This document shows, one piece after another, positions 1 through 10,272 of a stretch of 64,000 nt of DNA. Each line of letters opens with the position of its first letter. Within the stretch, counting starts at the first letter, position 1. Origin of the DNA: Vicia villosa. Taxonomy: Eukaryota; Streptophyta; Magnoliopsida; Fabales; Fabaceae. A program made the position numbers and the translations under genes. Location: assembly GCF_029867415.1 (NCBI RefSeq), contig NW_026705728.1, forward strand, positions 124,001 to 188,000. Direction: 5' to 3'. Below the pieces are notes generated by a model that was given only the letters and a program-made list of their open reading frames with translations, did not search any database and was not told where the DNA came from.

Positions 1-346
1 TGCTCTGATAAAATCAAGTATGCTCTGATTCAATTGATTACAAAGAGAAATTCAAGCTCTGCAGCTGTCCAATGGAAGCTCTGAAGAGAAGCTCTGAATA
101 TTCTGAAGTTCTACTCTTCGTGAAATTCTCAATTGAAATGGAAAAATACTCAGGGAAGTCTTTTATTTATAAATTCTTCTAGTATTCATTTCAGGGGGAG
201 ATTGTTAATCTCAGGGGGAGACATATTCACACACTCTGATTATATGATTTTGCTATATCTGTGTAATTGTCTTTGATCATCTGATATTCTGGATACAAAT
301 TCATATCAATTATATATGTTTTTGTCATCATCAAAAAGGGGGAGAT
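1..346 (+). mobile_element. SIRE-0: 3' end of a copia internal region
   Basis: Tail of the internal region of the oldest SIRE/Maximus-type element here. It matches the stretch just before the 3' LTR of the two other copia copies: one diverged unit (about 47-112) of the roughly 67-bp repeat that is tandem in those copies, two purine runs of the type CAGGGGGAGA (about 193-223), and the final polypurine tract AAAAAGGGGGAGA at 333-345 next to the LTR. No coding capacity is seen; the two short frames here are chance ORFs. The upstream part of this element lies outside the window. Confidence 0.8.
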
Positions 347-1415
347 TGTTAGAACAAGATTTGTTCTGATCAATATTCTGTGTTTTGATGATAACATTAT
401 ATATGAATTTTTTATAAGATAATGTGGTACTCTAATCCTTTGCATTTTCCATTTCAGGAAATATATAAAGAGTATGCACAAATCAATGCTCAGAAGCAAC
501 TAACTCTGGAAGTTCTGGATGGCTTCATCAGAACATGCTCTAGCAAGACATCAGAAGATGATCAAGCAGAATCAGAACATGAATTGAAAGCATCAGAAGA
601 ACGAAGTCAGAAGCAGAAGCACTAAAGTTCTGAATGGTATCACGCTCAAGCTCTTCTAAGTCAGAAGACAAGAAGATGCTCTGCACCAAGCTATTGATTC
701 TGATATTCAAACGTTGTTATCTACAAAATCTGAGTCCAGAAGAAAGTACAAGATGAAAGGATGAAACGTCTAATCTCTGACTGACAAAAAGGAACGCTTG
801 AAGCTACAAAAGGCAAAGTCAATAAAAGCAGGAAAAGCAAGGCTCGAGGTAGTAGACAAAAGTGTGAAACATTAAATGCAGAGTTGTACTATTCACGCAA
901 AGCATTAAATGCTCCCAATGGTTATTTCCTCTCAATGCCTATAAATAGAAGTTCTGATCAGAAGCAAAGTAGAACACTTGTGCAAAATACTGAAATGCTG
1001 TCAAAATAGATCTCACAAACTTCATCTTCAACCTCACAAACTCTTGTAATATTTAGTGAGTGTTAAGCTTAGAACTTAAGAGAAATATCATAGTTGTGAT
1101 TACATCTTTATTAGAAGCAATCTAAACTCTTGTAAACATTATTTTACATTGTTTGTAAAAGGTTCATAGAGTGATCAAGTTGTGATCTATATACTCTAGA
1201 ACACTTAGAAGTATTCTAAGTGGATAACCATTGTAATCAGTTGGATTAGTGGATTAAATCCTCAGTTGAGGTAAATCACTCTAAGGGGGTGGACTAGAGT
1301 AGTTTCGTTAACAATGAACCAAGATAAAAATAAGTGTGTTCATTGTTTTTATCTTACAAGTTTTTGAAGTCACGCTTATTCAATCCCCCCTTTCTAAGTG
1401 TTTTTCTATCCTTCA
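347..1415 (+). repeat. SIRE-0 LTR, flanked by a PPT on the left and a PBS on the right
   Basis: Copia LTR of 1,069 bp starting TGTTAGAACAAG and ending CTATCCTTCA. It aligns with the 1,212-1,215 bp LTRs of the other copies but holds only one copy of the roughly 65-bp 'GAGTGATCA...ACTCTAG' unit that is present three times in them. A TATA-like box (TATAAATA) lies at 950-957. The left neighbour is a polypurine tract and the right neighbour a primer-binding site, so this one LTR closes one element and opens another. Confidence 0.88.
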
Positions 1416-1508
1416 ATTGGTATCAGAGCATCAGTTCTAGATTCAAGCACTTAACCGTGTTAGATAAAAGATTTAGGGAGAAAAACACAAAGTCAATATG
1501 GTTGAAAC
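1416..1508 (+). mobile_element. SIRE-0 5' leader with PBS and first gag codons
   Basis: Directly after the LTR, positions 1418-1429 read TGGTATCAGAGC, the exact complement of the 3' end of initiator tRNA-Met, the usual copia primer. The leader then matches that of SIRE-1 and SIRE-C up to an ATG at 1498 that starts as the gag of SIRE-1 does. After four codons it is cut by the LTR of SIRE-1 at 1509. The five bases before the junction (GAAAC, 1504-1508) are the candidate target duplication; the other side is outside the window. Confidence 0.85.
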
Positions 1509-2723
1509 TGTTAGAACAAGATTTGTTCTGATCAATATTCTTAGTTTTGATGATAACAAGGATATGAATTTTGTGTGAGATAATGTGGTACTCTAATCCA
1601 TTGCAATTTCCCTTTCAGGAAATATATAAAGAGTATGCACAAATCAGCGCTCAGAAGCTTTAGCTCAGAAGGTTCAGCATGCAACATCAGAACATGGTCT
1701 GGCAAGACATCAGAAGATGGTCAAGGAAGAATCAGAACATGGGTCTATGGAAGCATCAGAAGAACTTGAGATCAGAAGCAGAAGCACTGAAGTTCTCATG
1801 GTATCACGCTCAGAAGCACTTCAAGGTCAGAAGACAAGAAGATGCGATGCACCAAGCTGTTTGACTTTGATGATATTCACCTGTTGTATACATAAACATC
1901 AGATCAGAAGAAAGTACAGGTGGCAGGCTACGCTAACTGACAAAAGGAACGTTGGAAGCTATTAAAGGCAACGCCAGTAGACACAGCGTGAACAAGGCTC
2001 GAGGTAGTTGACAAAAGCGTGAAACATTAAATGAAATGATGTACGGAACACGCAAAACATTAAATGCTCCCAACGGTCATCTTCTCAAGTGCCTATAAAT
2101 ATAAAGTTCTGATGAGAAGCAAGGTTGACAATTCTGAAAGAACTAATTCAAAAAAACTTGCTGAAATGCTGTTCAAACTCAAAGCTCAGAAACTTCATCT
2201 TCATCAAAGCTCACTACATTGCTGTTGTAATATTTTAGTGAGATTAAACTTAAACTTTAAGAGAAATATCACTGTTGTGATTATAGCTTTTCAGAAGCAT
2301 TATAAAACTCTTAGAATTGATTACATTAATTTGTAAGTAACTAGAGTGATCAAGTGTTGATCAGGATACTCTAGGAAGTCTTAGGTTGTGTCTAAGCAGT
2401 TGTAATTAGAGTGATCACGTGGTGGTCAGGATACTCTAAGAAAGTCTTAGCTTGTGTCTAAGCAGTTGTTCCTAGAGTGATCAGGTTGTGATCAGGATAC
2501 TCTAGAAGACTTAGTCGTGGGCTAAGTGGAAAACCATTGTAATCTGTTGCGATTAGTGGATTAAATCCTCAGGTGAGGTAAATCACTCCGTGGGGGTGGA
2601 CTGGAGTAGTTTAGTTAACAACGAACCAGGATAAAAATAACTGTGCAATTTGTTTTTATCGTTCAAGTTTTTTAAGACTACACTTATTCAAACCCCCCTT
2701 TCTAAGTGTTTTTCTATCCTTCA
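1509..2723 (+). repeat. SIRE-1 5' LTR
   Basis: LTR of 1,215 bp with TGTTAGAAC...TATCCTTCA ends. It contains three consecutive units of about 65 bp (about 2341-2540) built on GAGTGATCA followed by a GATACTCTA motif and TGTGTCTAAGCAGTTGT. Compared with it, the truncated 3' LTR at 10273 lacks a block of roughly 60 bp near its start, so the two LTRs have diverged by an indel as well as by substitutions. Confidence 0.92.
2094..2101 (+). promoter_or_regulatory. Putative TATA box in SIRE-1 5' LTR
   Basis: TATAAATA inside the LTR, about 580 bp into the repeat. The same position carries TATAAATA at 950-957 (SIRE-0) and 10810-10817 (SIRE-1 3' LTR), and TATATATA at 34749-34756 and 42736-42743 (SIRE-C). 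Conservation across all LTR copies supports a U3/R promoter; the start site is not determined. Confidence 0.55.
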
Positions 2724-2725
2724 AT

Positions 2726-2737
2726 TGGCATCAGAGC
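2726..2737 (+). other. SIRE-1 primer-binding site
   Basis: TGGCATCAGAGC, two bases after the LTR end. It matches the initiator tRNA-Met complement (TGGTATCAGAGC, exact in SIRE-0 at 1418) except T to C at the fourth base. The same variant occurs in SIRE-C, so it marks a sub-lineage rather than a private mutation. Confidence 0.8.
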
Positions 2738-2809
2738 GCCGGTTCTAAGGTGCAAGCACTTAACCGTGTTTAGAAAAGATTCAGGAAGAGAAAAACGCTT
2801 CAGTAAAAG

Positions 2810-4498
2810 ATGGTTGGTGAAACTCAAACAAATCCAACTGCATCTACATCTGGCTCTGCTGAGCAATACAATGGTAACAATGGTTATACTAGACCACCAG
2901 TATTCGATGGTGAAAACTTTGAATATTGGAAAGATAAACTGGAAAGTTACTTTCTTGGTCTGGATGCTGATCTATGGGATCTTCTGTTGGATGGTTACAA
3001 ACATCCGGTTAAAGCTACTGGTGTAAAGCTCACGAGAAGCGAAATGACTGATGATCAAAAGAAAGATTTCAAAAATCATCACAAATGCAGGACTGTTTTG
3101 CTGAATGCTATCTCTCATGTTGAGTATGAGAAGATATCTAACAGGGAAACGGCCCATGACATATATGAGTCCTTGAAAATGACTCATGAAGGAAATGCTC
3201 AAGTCAAGGAGACTAAAGCTCTTGCTCTAATCCAGAAATATGAAGCCTTCAAGATGGAGGATGATGAAGACATTGAGAAGATGTTTTCAAGATTTCAAAC
3301 TCTGACTGCTGGATTAAGAGTTCTGGACAAAGGCTACACCAAAGCTGATCATGTAAAGAAGATCATCAGAAGCTTGCCCAGAAGATGGGGCCCATTGGTG
3401 ACTGCATTCAAGATTGCGAAGAATCTGAATGAAGTCTCTTTGGAAGAGCTGATCAGTGCCCTGAGGAGTCATGAGATTGAACTTGACGCAAATGAACCTC
3501 AGAAGAAAGGTAAGTCTATTGCATTAAAATCTAATGTTAAAAAATGCACTAACGCTTTTCATGCTAGAGAAGAAGATCCTGAAGAATCAGAATCTGAAGA
3601 AGAAGATGAACTGTCCATGATCTCCAGAAGGGTAAACCAACTCTGGAAGAGCAAGCAAAGGAAGTTCAGAAGCTTCAGAAGTTCAAAGAGATTTGAACGA
3701 GGAGAATCTTCTGGTGACAGAAGATCTGACAAGAAGAAGGCTGTCTGCTATGAGTGCAATGAGCCTGGACATTACAAGAACGAGTGTCCAAAACTTCAGA
3801 AGGAGAATCCCAAAAAGAAGTTTCATAAGAAGAAAGGTCTTATGGCAACATGGGACGATTCTGAATCAGAATCAGAATCAGACTCTGAAGGAGAGCAGGC
3901 CAACTTCGCGCTGATGGCTACAGAAGATGATGGATCAGAATCTACATCAGAATCAGATTCTGAAGAGGTATTTTCTGAACTATCTAGAGAAGAGTTAGTT
4001 TCCAGTCTAACAGAGCTTCTTGAATTAAAAGCTCATCTTAGTATCAAATACAAAAAGCTGAAAAAGCAATTTGAATTTGAAACTAAGAAGCTTGAGTTGG
4101 AAAATTCTGAATTAAAAGAAAAAGTTTTAAAATTATCCAATGATATTGGATCTTCTTCTAATTCAGAAAAATCCACTCCCAGTCTGAACCATATTCTGAA
4201 AGAATATGATTTAAGTTTCAGGAAGTTCTTATCTAGAAGTATTGGCAGAAGTCAGCTAGCTTCTATGATATATGCTGTGTCTGGAAACAAAAGAGTTGGC
4301 ATTGGTTTTGAGGGTGAAACCCCATACAAACTTGAACCAGTGGATGATATGAAAATCACATACAAGCCATTGTATGATCAGTTCAAGTATGGCCACTCAC
4401 ATGATATTAGGCACACATCACATGCACAAAGCTTTCACATAACACACACCAAGAAGCATGTGCCACAAAGCTTTCACATTCCAAGACCTAGTGCTTAA
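2810..4498 (+). CDS. gag: SIRE-1 Gag (C-terminal end altered)
   Basis: Copia-type capsid/nucleocapsid polyprotein, 562 codons, that would package element RNA into virus-like particles. The N-terminal half has the copia Gag core (FDGENFEYWKDKL near residue 30, then an acidic DDEDIEKMF helix). A canonical zinc knuckle C-X2-C-X4-H-X4-C lies at 3746-3787 (residues 313-326), followed by Ser/Glu-rich acidic repeats and a Lys/Glu coiled-coil-like stretch. The ATG at 2810 is shared with SIRE-C gag (35462), whose zinc knuckle sits at the same residue. The last residues are not Gag: a deletion with filler at 4464-4479 joins the frame to shifted protease sequence and ends it at TAA 4496-4498. Confidence 0.88.
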   Translation: MVGETQTNPTASTSGSAEQYNGNNGYTRPPVFDGENFEYWKDKLESYFLGLDADLWDLLLDGYKHPVKATGVKLTRSEMTDDQKKDFKNHHKCRTVLLNAISHVEYEKISNRETAHDIYESLKMTHEGNAQVKETKALALIQKYEAFKMEDDEDIEKMFSRFQTLTAGLRVLDKGYTKADHVKKIIRSLPRRWGPLVTAFKIAKNLNEVSLEELISALRSHEIELDANEPQKKGKSIALKSNVKKCTNAFHAREEDPEESESEEEDELSMISRRVNQLWKSKQRKFRSFRSSKRFERGESSGDRRSDKKKAVCYECNEPGHYKNECPKLQKENPKKKFHKKKGLMATWDDSESESESDSEGEQANFALMATEDDGSESTSESDSEEVFSELSREELVSSLTELLELKAHLSIKYKKLKKQFEFETKKLELENSELKEKVLKLSNDIGSSSNSEKSTPSLNHILKEYDLSFRKFLSRSIGRSQLASMIYAVSGNKRVGIGFEGETPYKLEPVDDMKITYKPLYDQFKYGHSHDIRHTSHAQSFHITHTKKHVPQSFHIPRPSA

Positions 4499-7400
4499 AC
4501 CAGGTGGTGAAGTCAAGTTTGGAGGAGATCAGAAGGGCAAAATCATTGGCTCTGGAACCATAAGTCTTGGTAACTCTCCTTCCATAACTAATGTACTTCT
4601 TGTTGAAGGATTAACGCATAACTTATTGTCCATAAGTCAATTAAGTGACAATGGTTATGATATAATCTTCAATCAAAAGTCTTGCAAGGCTGTAAGTCAG
4701 AAGGATGGCTCAATCCTATTTACAGGCAAGAGAAAGAACAACATTTATAAGATTGATCTTTCTGATCTTGAGAAGCAGAAGGTGACTTGTCTTATGTCTG
4801 TTTCTGAGGAGCAATGGGTCTGGCACAGAAGATTAGGTCATGCTAGTTTGAGGAAGATTTCTCAGATTAACAAACTAAATCTGGTCAGAGGACTCCCAAA
4901 TCTGAAATTCAAATCAGATGCTCTTTGTGAAGCATGTCAGAAGGGCAAGTTCTCCAGACCTGCATTCAAGTCTAAGAATGTTGTTTCTTCCTCAAGGCCG
5001 TTAGAACTCTTGCACATTGATCTGTTTGGCCCAGTCAAAACAGCATCTGTCAGAGGGAAGAAATATGGATTAGTCATCGTTGATGATTATTGCCGCTTGA
5101 CATGGGTAAAGTTCTTGAAACACAAGGATGAGTCTCATTCAGTGTTCTTGGAATTCTGCACTCAGATCCAATCTGAGAAAGAGTGTAAAATCCTAAAGGT
5201 TAGAAGTGATCATGGTGGTGAATTTGAGAACAAATTCTTTGAGGAGTTCTTCAAAGAAAATGGTATTGCCCATGATTTCTCTTGTCCTAGAACTCCACAA
5301 CAAAATGAAGTTGTAGAGCGAAAGAATAGGACTCTACAAGAAATGGCCAGAACCATGATCAATGAAACCAATATGGCTAAGCATTTCTGGGCAGAAGCAA
5401 TAAACACTGCGTGTTATATTCAGAATAGAATCTCTATAAGACCTATTCTAAATAAGACTCCTTATGAATTGTGGAAGAACAGAAAGCCCAACATTTCATA
5501 TTTCCATCCTTTTGGATGTGTATGTTTTATTCTAAACACTAAAGATCATCTTGGTAAGTTTGATTCTAAAGCACAGAAGTGTTTCCTTCTTGGATATTCT
5601 GAACGCTCTAAAGGCTACAGAGTATACAATACTGAAACATTGATCGTAGAAGAATCAATCAATATCAGGTTTGATGATAAGCTTGGTCTTGAAAAACCAA
5701 AGCAGTTTGAGAATTTTGCAGATTGTGATATTGATATATCAGAAGCAGTAGAACCAAGAAACAATGCTGTAGAAGCTGATAGTCTCAGAGGCAATGGATC
5801 AGAAGATCAAGTTGCTGCATCTTTAGAGAATCTCAGGATTTCTGAAGAGCCAACAGTCAGAAGATCACCTAGACTTGCTTCAGCTCATTCAGAAGATGTG
5901 ATCCTTGAGAAGAAAGATGATCCCATCAGAACAAGGGCATTCCTTAAGAACAATGCAGAATGTCAATTAGGTCTTGTTTCTTTGATCGAGCCAACTTCTG
6001 TTGATCAAGATCTAGAAGATCCAGACTGGATAATTGCCATGCAAGAAGAACTCAATCAGTTTACAAGGAATGATGTATGGGACTTGGTTCCTAGACCAAA
6101 AGGATTTAACATCATCGACACTAAGTGGGTGTTTAGAAACAAGCTAAGCGAGAAGGGAGAAGTGGTAAGAAACAAAGCCAGACTGGTTGCTCGAGGTTAC
6201 AGTCAGCAAGAAGGGATTGACTACACAGAAACCTTTGCACCAGTGGCCAGGTTAGAATCTATTCGTCTATTAATTTCTTTTGCCACTCAACATAACATCA
6301 CTCTTTATCAGATGGATGTCAAGAGTGCCTTTTTAAATGGTTATATAGATGAAGAAGTTTATGTTCATCAACCTCCTGGTTTTGAAGACTCCAATTCTCC
6401 AAATCATGTTTTTAAATTAAAGAAATCATTATACGGATTGGAGCAAGCTCCTAGAGCTTGGTATGAACGTTTAAGTTCTTTCCTTCTGGAAAATGGTTTC
6501 ACTAGAGGAAAAGTGGACACTACTCTCTTCTGTAAAACATTTAAAAAGGATATTTTAATTTGTCAAATATATGTTGATGATATTATCTTTGGAACATCTA
6601 ATGCTACACTTGGAAAGGACTTTGCTAAGTCTATGCAGGCTGAATTTGAAATGAGCATGATGGGAGAACTCAAGTATTTCCTTGGGATTCAAATCAACCA
6701 AACTTCTGATGGAATATATGTTCATCAAACGAAGTATGTGAAAGAACTTCTGAAGAAGTTTAATCTTTCTGAAAGTAAAGAAGCCAAAACTCCTATGCAT
6801 CCAACATGTGTCCTAGATAAGGATGAAGTAAGTAAGAAGGTAGATCAGAAGTTGTACAGAGGTATGATTGGATCTCTTCTATACCTAACTGCTTCTAGAC
6901 CTGACATTCTCTTTAGTGTTTGTTTGTGTGCTAGATTCCAATCAGATCCGAGAGAATCTCATTTAATTGCGGTTAAGAGAATTCTGAGGTATCTGAAAGG
7001 TACTACTCATGTTGGTTTAGTTTACAGAAGATCCAAAGAATACAACTTAGTAGGATTCTGTGATGCTGACTATGCTGGAGATAGAATTGAAAGTAAGAGT
7101 ACTTCTGGAAGTTGTCAATTTCTTGGAAGTCATCTGATCTCATGGTACAGCAAGAAGCAAGCTACAATTGCCCTCTCAACAACAGAAGCAGAATATGTTG
7201 CTGCTGCTGGATGTAGCACACAAATGCTCTGGATGAGAAGTCAGCTAGAAGATTATCAGATATATGAGAGTAACATTCCTATTTTCTGTGATAATACTTC
7301 TGCTATATGTTTATCTAAGAATCCTATCTTACATTCAAAAGCTAGACATATTGAGATTAAACATCATTTCATAAGGGACTATGTTCAGAAGGGTGTTATA

Positions 7401-7517
7401 TCTTTAAACTTTGTGGATACAGACCATCAATGGGCTGATATCTTTACAAAACCCCTTGCTGAAGATAGGTTTAAGTTTATTCTGAAGAATATCAGTATGG
7501 ACTTATGCCCAGAATGA
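4458..7517 (+). pseudogene. pol: SIRE-1 Pol: truncated protease, integrase, reverse transcriptase, RNase H
   Basis: A long open frame, +1 relative to gag. The protease lacks its catalytic Asp-Ser-Gly part; homology starts only at about 4480, after that motif. Integrase follows: zinc-binding HHCC (WHRRLGHA ... CEACQKG, about 4817-4960) and catalytic D, D and E at 5019, 5208 and 5316, with 35 residues between the last two. Reverse transcriptase has the copia motif QMDVKSAFLNG, then LYGLEQAPRAW (family consensus has Lys where Glu is encoded at 6441) and YVDD at 6570-6581. RNase H has FCDADYAGD and ALSTTEAEYVA and ends at 7517. With no active protease and a frame break from gag it cannot work as a polyprotein, though IN, RT and RH are otherwise open. 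Confidence 0.88.
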
Positions 7518-7971
7518 GAAGATGAGAAGATCTTATGTATGAGTATCTTCTGAAATGAGATTGGAATAGTCTTTTATAAGAAGTTCTGATTGTGATCAAT
7601 TAGAAGTAGTGATTCTGTTATTACTAACGTTTCATTGTCTAAGTTGACTCAGAATCTCTTTAAAAGTAAAACAGCTGTAACTGGCTATCCAGATGGTAAA
7701 CACGTGTTCAATATTTCTGGACAAACGTGCGTGTAGTTGAGGGAACGCCTACTTAGGTAACTGTGCTAATCACTTCTTTTGTCATTATTATCTCTCCTCA
7801 CGTCATGTAACATTAAATGCCATTCATCATTTCAGTTTCTTTTTATACTCTTCAAACGTCTCTTTTCCCTCTTATAATTCTCTCTCTTGCATTCAGTTTC
7901 TTTTTCGTTCTCTCTCTCTCTTTGCATTCATATCATAAACCCTAGCAGTTTTCACTATCTGCAACTTCATC
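7518..7971 (+). other. Spacer between pol and the env-like ORF of SIRE-1
   Basis: Non-coding, 454 bp. It contains a CT-rich run (about 7845-7925), as often seen before a translated leader. Part of it (about 7690-7810) is homologous to the segment before the env-like ORF in SIRE-C (about 37830-37930), so it belongs to the element and may hold the promoter or splice acceptor for the downstream ORF. No firm motif can be assigned. Confidence 0.5.
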
Positions 7972-9159
7972 ATGAATCCCTCGTCAAGCTCTAGAAATCA
8001 AGAAACTGATCGAAAACAAAAGAGAAAGGCAACTGATGAACCAGAAAGCAAACCAAAAAGGGTAAGGATCACCTACGATCCTCTCAAGGTGAATCCTTTT
8101 GAAGCTATGGTGTCTGGAAACTACTCTAGACGTGTGTATCAACCCCTTGAAGGTATTCCTGAATCACCTCCCTCTTCACAGACCTCCACCACCTCTTCTT
8201 TTTCTTTCACCTCTCTGGAACCACCATCTTCACCATCTGATATCCTTTCTCCCTCTACCCATCTCACAGATATCTCCTCACCGCTCTCACACCCTTTTCC
8301 CACAAGAACACCTAACCCCTACAGTTTTGTGTTTCCTGACTCCAGGTTCACTGTAAACCCTCCAACACCTACCACTCAATCATTTCTAGAGCTTTTACAT
8401 TTTGATGTAAATAGCTGGTTGGAGATTCTGGGCGCTGCTCACCTTAACCATCTGGATGAGTATGCTACTTGCAACCTCTGGGATGCATTTCGTCAGGATT
8501 TTCTGGTCAAGGCTACGGATGTCCAGAGAAGGATCATGTCTGACGCACCTGGTGTTCGTGGTCGTCTCTTGGAAGTTGGTGAAAGCAGCTATCACCATCT
8601 CATCAGGAACAAAAGAGTTCTTGAAGAGAAGATACCTGCAGATGAGATGGAAGAAGAAAATCCCTGCAGAGACATCGTGGTATGGAGACCAAGGTATCTC
8701 GTGCTGACTGGAGATTTTCAATGGCTGTTTGATTGGTTCAGAATGAACCCTTCTGAAAGTGCTCATCACATGGTCTTTCCAGAAGTGGTTTATCCTGTTG
8801 AAGTTGCTGGTCCTACTCCTCCAACAAACCTAGCAGTTATTCTTCAGGCGTTGGAAGTTGGAGCTTTTGAGTTGCCTGAACCAGAATATGCTGAGGCTGC
8901 TGAAGACCTCCTAGAAGATCGTCCTGCTGAGATTGCTGTCCCTGTTGGCAGAAATTCTGGTGCTTCTTCTTCTGGTGTACCCTCAGCTCTGATGGAGACC
9001 TTGGAAGCTCTGCATCAAAATCAGGCTATGCTGGCTTCTCGTTTGGATGCGCAAGAAGCAGCCAACGCTGAGTTTCGCTCCTTCATGGCAAGACAAACTG
9101 AAAGCACTGACGGGGTTCATGACATTCTGGCGCAGATTTTGTCTAGGCTAGGGTCTTAG
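7972..9159 (+). CDS. SIRE-1 'env-like' ORF, short form
   Basis: 395 codons in the third-ORF position typical of SIRE-type copia elements; its function is unknown. The N-terminal 45 residues are basic (KQKRK, PKRVR; nuclear-localisation-like). Residues about 55-140 are Pro/Ser/Thr-rich. From about residue 140 the protein aligns with the C-terminal third of the 912-residue SIRE-C protein (shared: LLEEK or VLEEK, CRDIV, LAxILQALE, AEFRxFM, ending AKILSRLG or AQILSRLG). The N-terminal globular domain of the SIRE-C protein is absent, so this is a shortened form. I see no signal peptide and no convincing membrane helix, so 'envelope' is only a positional name. ATG 7972 is the first start after the CT-rich leader. 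Confidence 0.75.
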   Translation: MNPSSSSRNQETDRKQKRKATDEPESKPKRVRITYDPLKVNPFEAMVSGNYSRRVYQPLEGIPESPPSSQTSTTSSFSFTSLEPPSSPSDILSPSTHLTDISSPLSHPFPTRTPNPYSFVFPDSRFTVNPPTPTTQSFLELLHFDVNSWLEILGAAHLNHLDEYATCNLWDAFRQDFLVKATDVQRRIMSDAPGVRGRLLEVGESSYHHLIRNKRVLEEKIPADEMEEENPCRDIVVWRPRYLVLTGDFQWLFDWFRMNPSESAHHMVFPEVVYPVEVAGPTPPTNLAVILQALEVGAFELPEPEYAEAAEDLLEDRPAEIAVPVGRNSGASSSGVPSALMETLEALHQNQAMLASRLDAQEAANAEFRSFMARQTESTDGVHDILAQILSRLGS

Positions 9160-10272
9160 TCGTTGGTCTTTGTAGTTTTCCTTCCTTCTTGCATCTGTTT
9201 TCTGCATACATCTTTTGTAATCCTGTTTGTTTAATCAATGAAAAGTTTGTTTCTGTTTCTTTCCTTTGTCGTTTTCTACATCTGAATCTTTTATATTCTT
9301 TTTGATGTTATGACAAAAAGGGGGAGAAAATATATGATAAATGATTTGATTAATATTATCAGTTACCGGGTAAAAAGGCCACACATTACTAACAGAACTT
9401 AAAAAGTTTTATGTTTTAAGTTGTGCTGTTGCAGGAATTGAAGATTCTCTTTAAAGAGCAACATAAGAAGCAACAAGATGAATCAAGTTCTTGGATTCTT
9501 GAAGCAAGCTGAGTGCTATGAAGCTTCAGAATCAGAAGCAGAAGCAGAAGCAAGAATGTTCAGATATTCTGATACATTCTATATGGCTTATATGGCTCTG
9601 ATACATATTATGTGTTCTGAAACATTTTTTATGTTCTGATTCATTCATGCTGACTTTTGTCGTTTAGTTCTGTTCTGTAACATTTCAGGATGTAGAGATG
9701 CTCTGATGATGCTCTGGTACATTCAACAATGTTCTGATACAATCTAGCATGAAGTGATGAAAGAAGAAATTCAAGCTCTGAAGCTGTCCAAATGGAAGCA
9801 AGAATCAGAAGCTGTGAATGTTCTTAAGATCTAAAGAAATTCAAGTTCTGAAGCTGTCCGATGGAAGCAGAAGTCAGAAGCTGTGAATGTTCTGAAGATC
9901 AAAGAAATTCAAGTTCTGAAGTTGTCCGATGGAAGCAGAAGTCAGAAGCTGTGAATGTTCTGAAGATCAAAGAAATTCAAGTTCTGAAGCTGTCCTATGG
10001 AAGCAGAAATCAGAAGTCATGAATGTTCTGAAGATCAAGCACATGTGAACGTCTCTACCGAAATAATCAGGGAAGTCTTTTATTATTAAAATTCTTCTAG
10101 TATTAATTTCAGGGGGAGATTATTCATCTCAGGGGGAGATTGTTAATCTCAGGGGGAGACATATTCACATGCTTATGCTATAGCTGTGTAATTGTCTTTA
10201 GCCGTCTGCTCTTTCTGATCGCAAATTCATATCATTTATATATGTTTTTGTCATCATCAAAAAGGGGGAGAT
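9160..10272 (+). repeat. SIRE-1 3' non-coding region with tandem repeats and polypurine tracts
   Basis: Follows the env-like ORF. Position 9316-9330 has an internal polypurine run (AAAAAGGGGGAGA type). Four units of about 67 bp (9764-9833, 9834-9900, 9901-9967, 9968-10036) share the core GAAATTCAAGTTCTGAAG and GAATGTTCTGAAGATC. Three CAGGGGGAGA runs lie at about 10110-10160, and the tract used for plus-strand priming, AAAAAGGGGGAGA, is at 10259-10271 beside the LTR. SIRE-C has five units of the same repeat and SIRE-0 one. Confidence 0.8.

Noticed and set aside
1679..1965. Overlapping small ORFs within the copia LTR (repeated at 10299, 34334 and 42302)
   Set aside because: They repeat wherever the LTR occurs, in two overlapping frames, and are made of CAGAAG-rich repeats; no sign of a selected protein.
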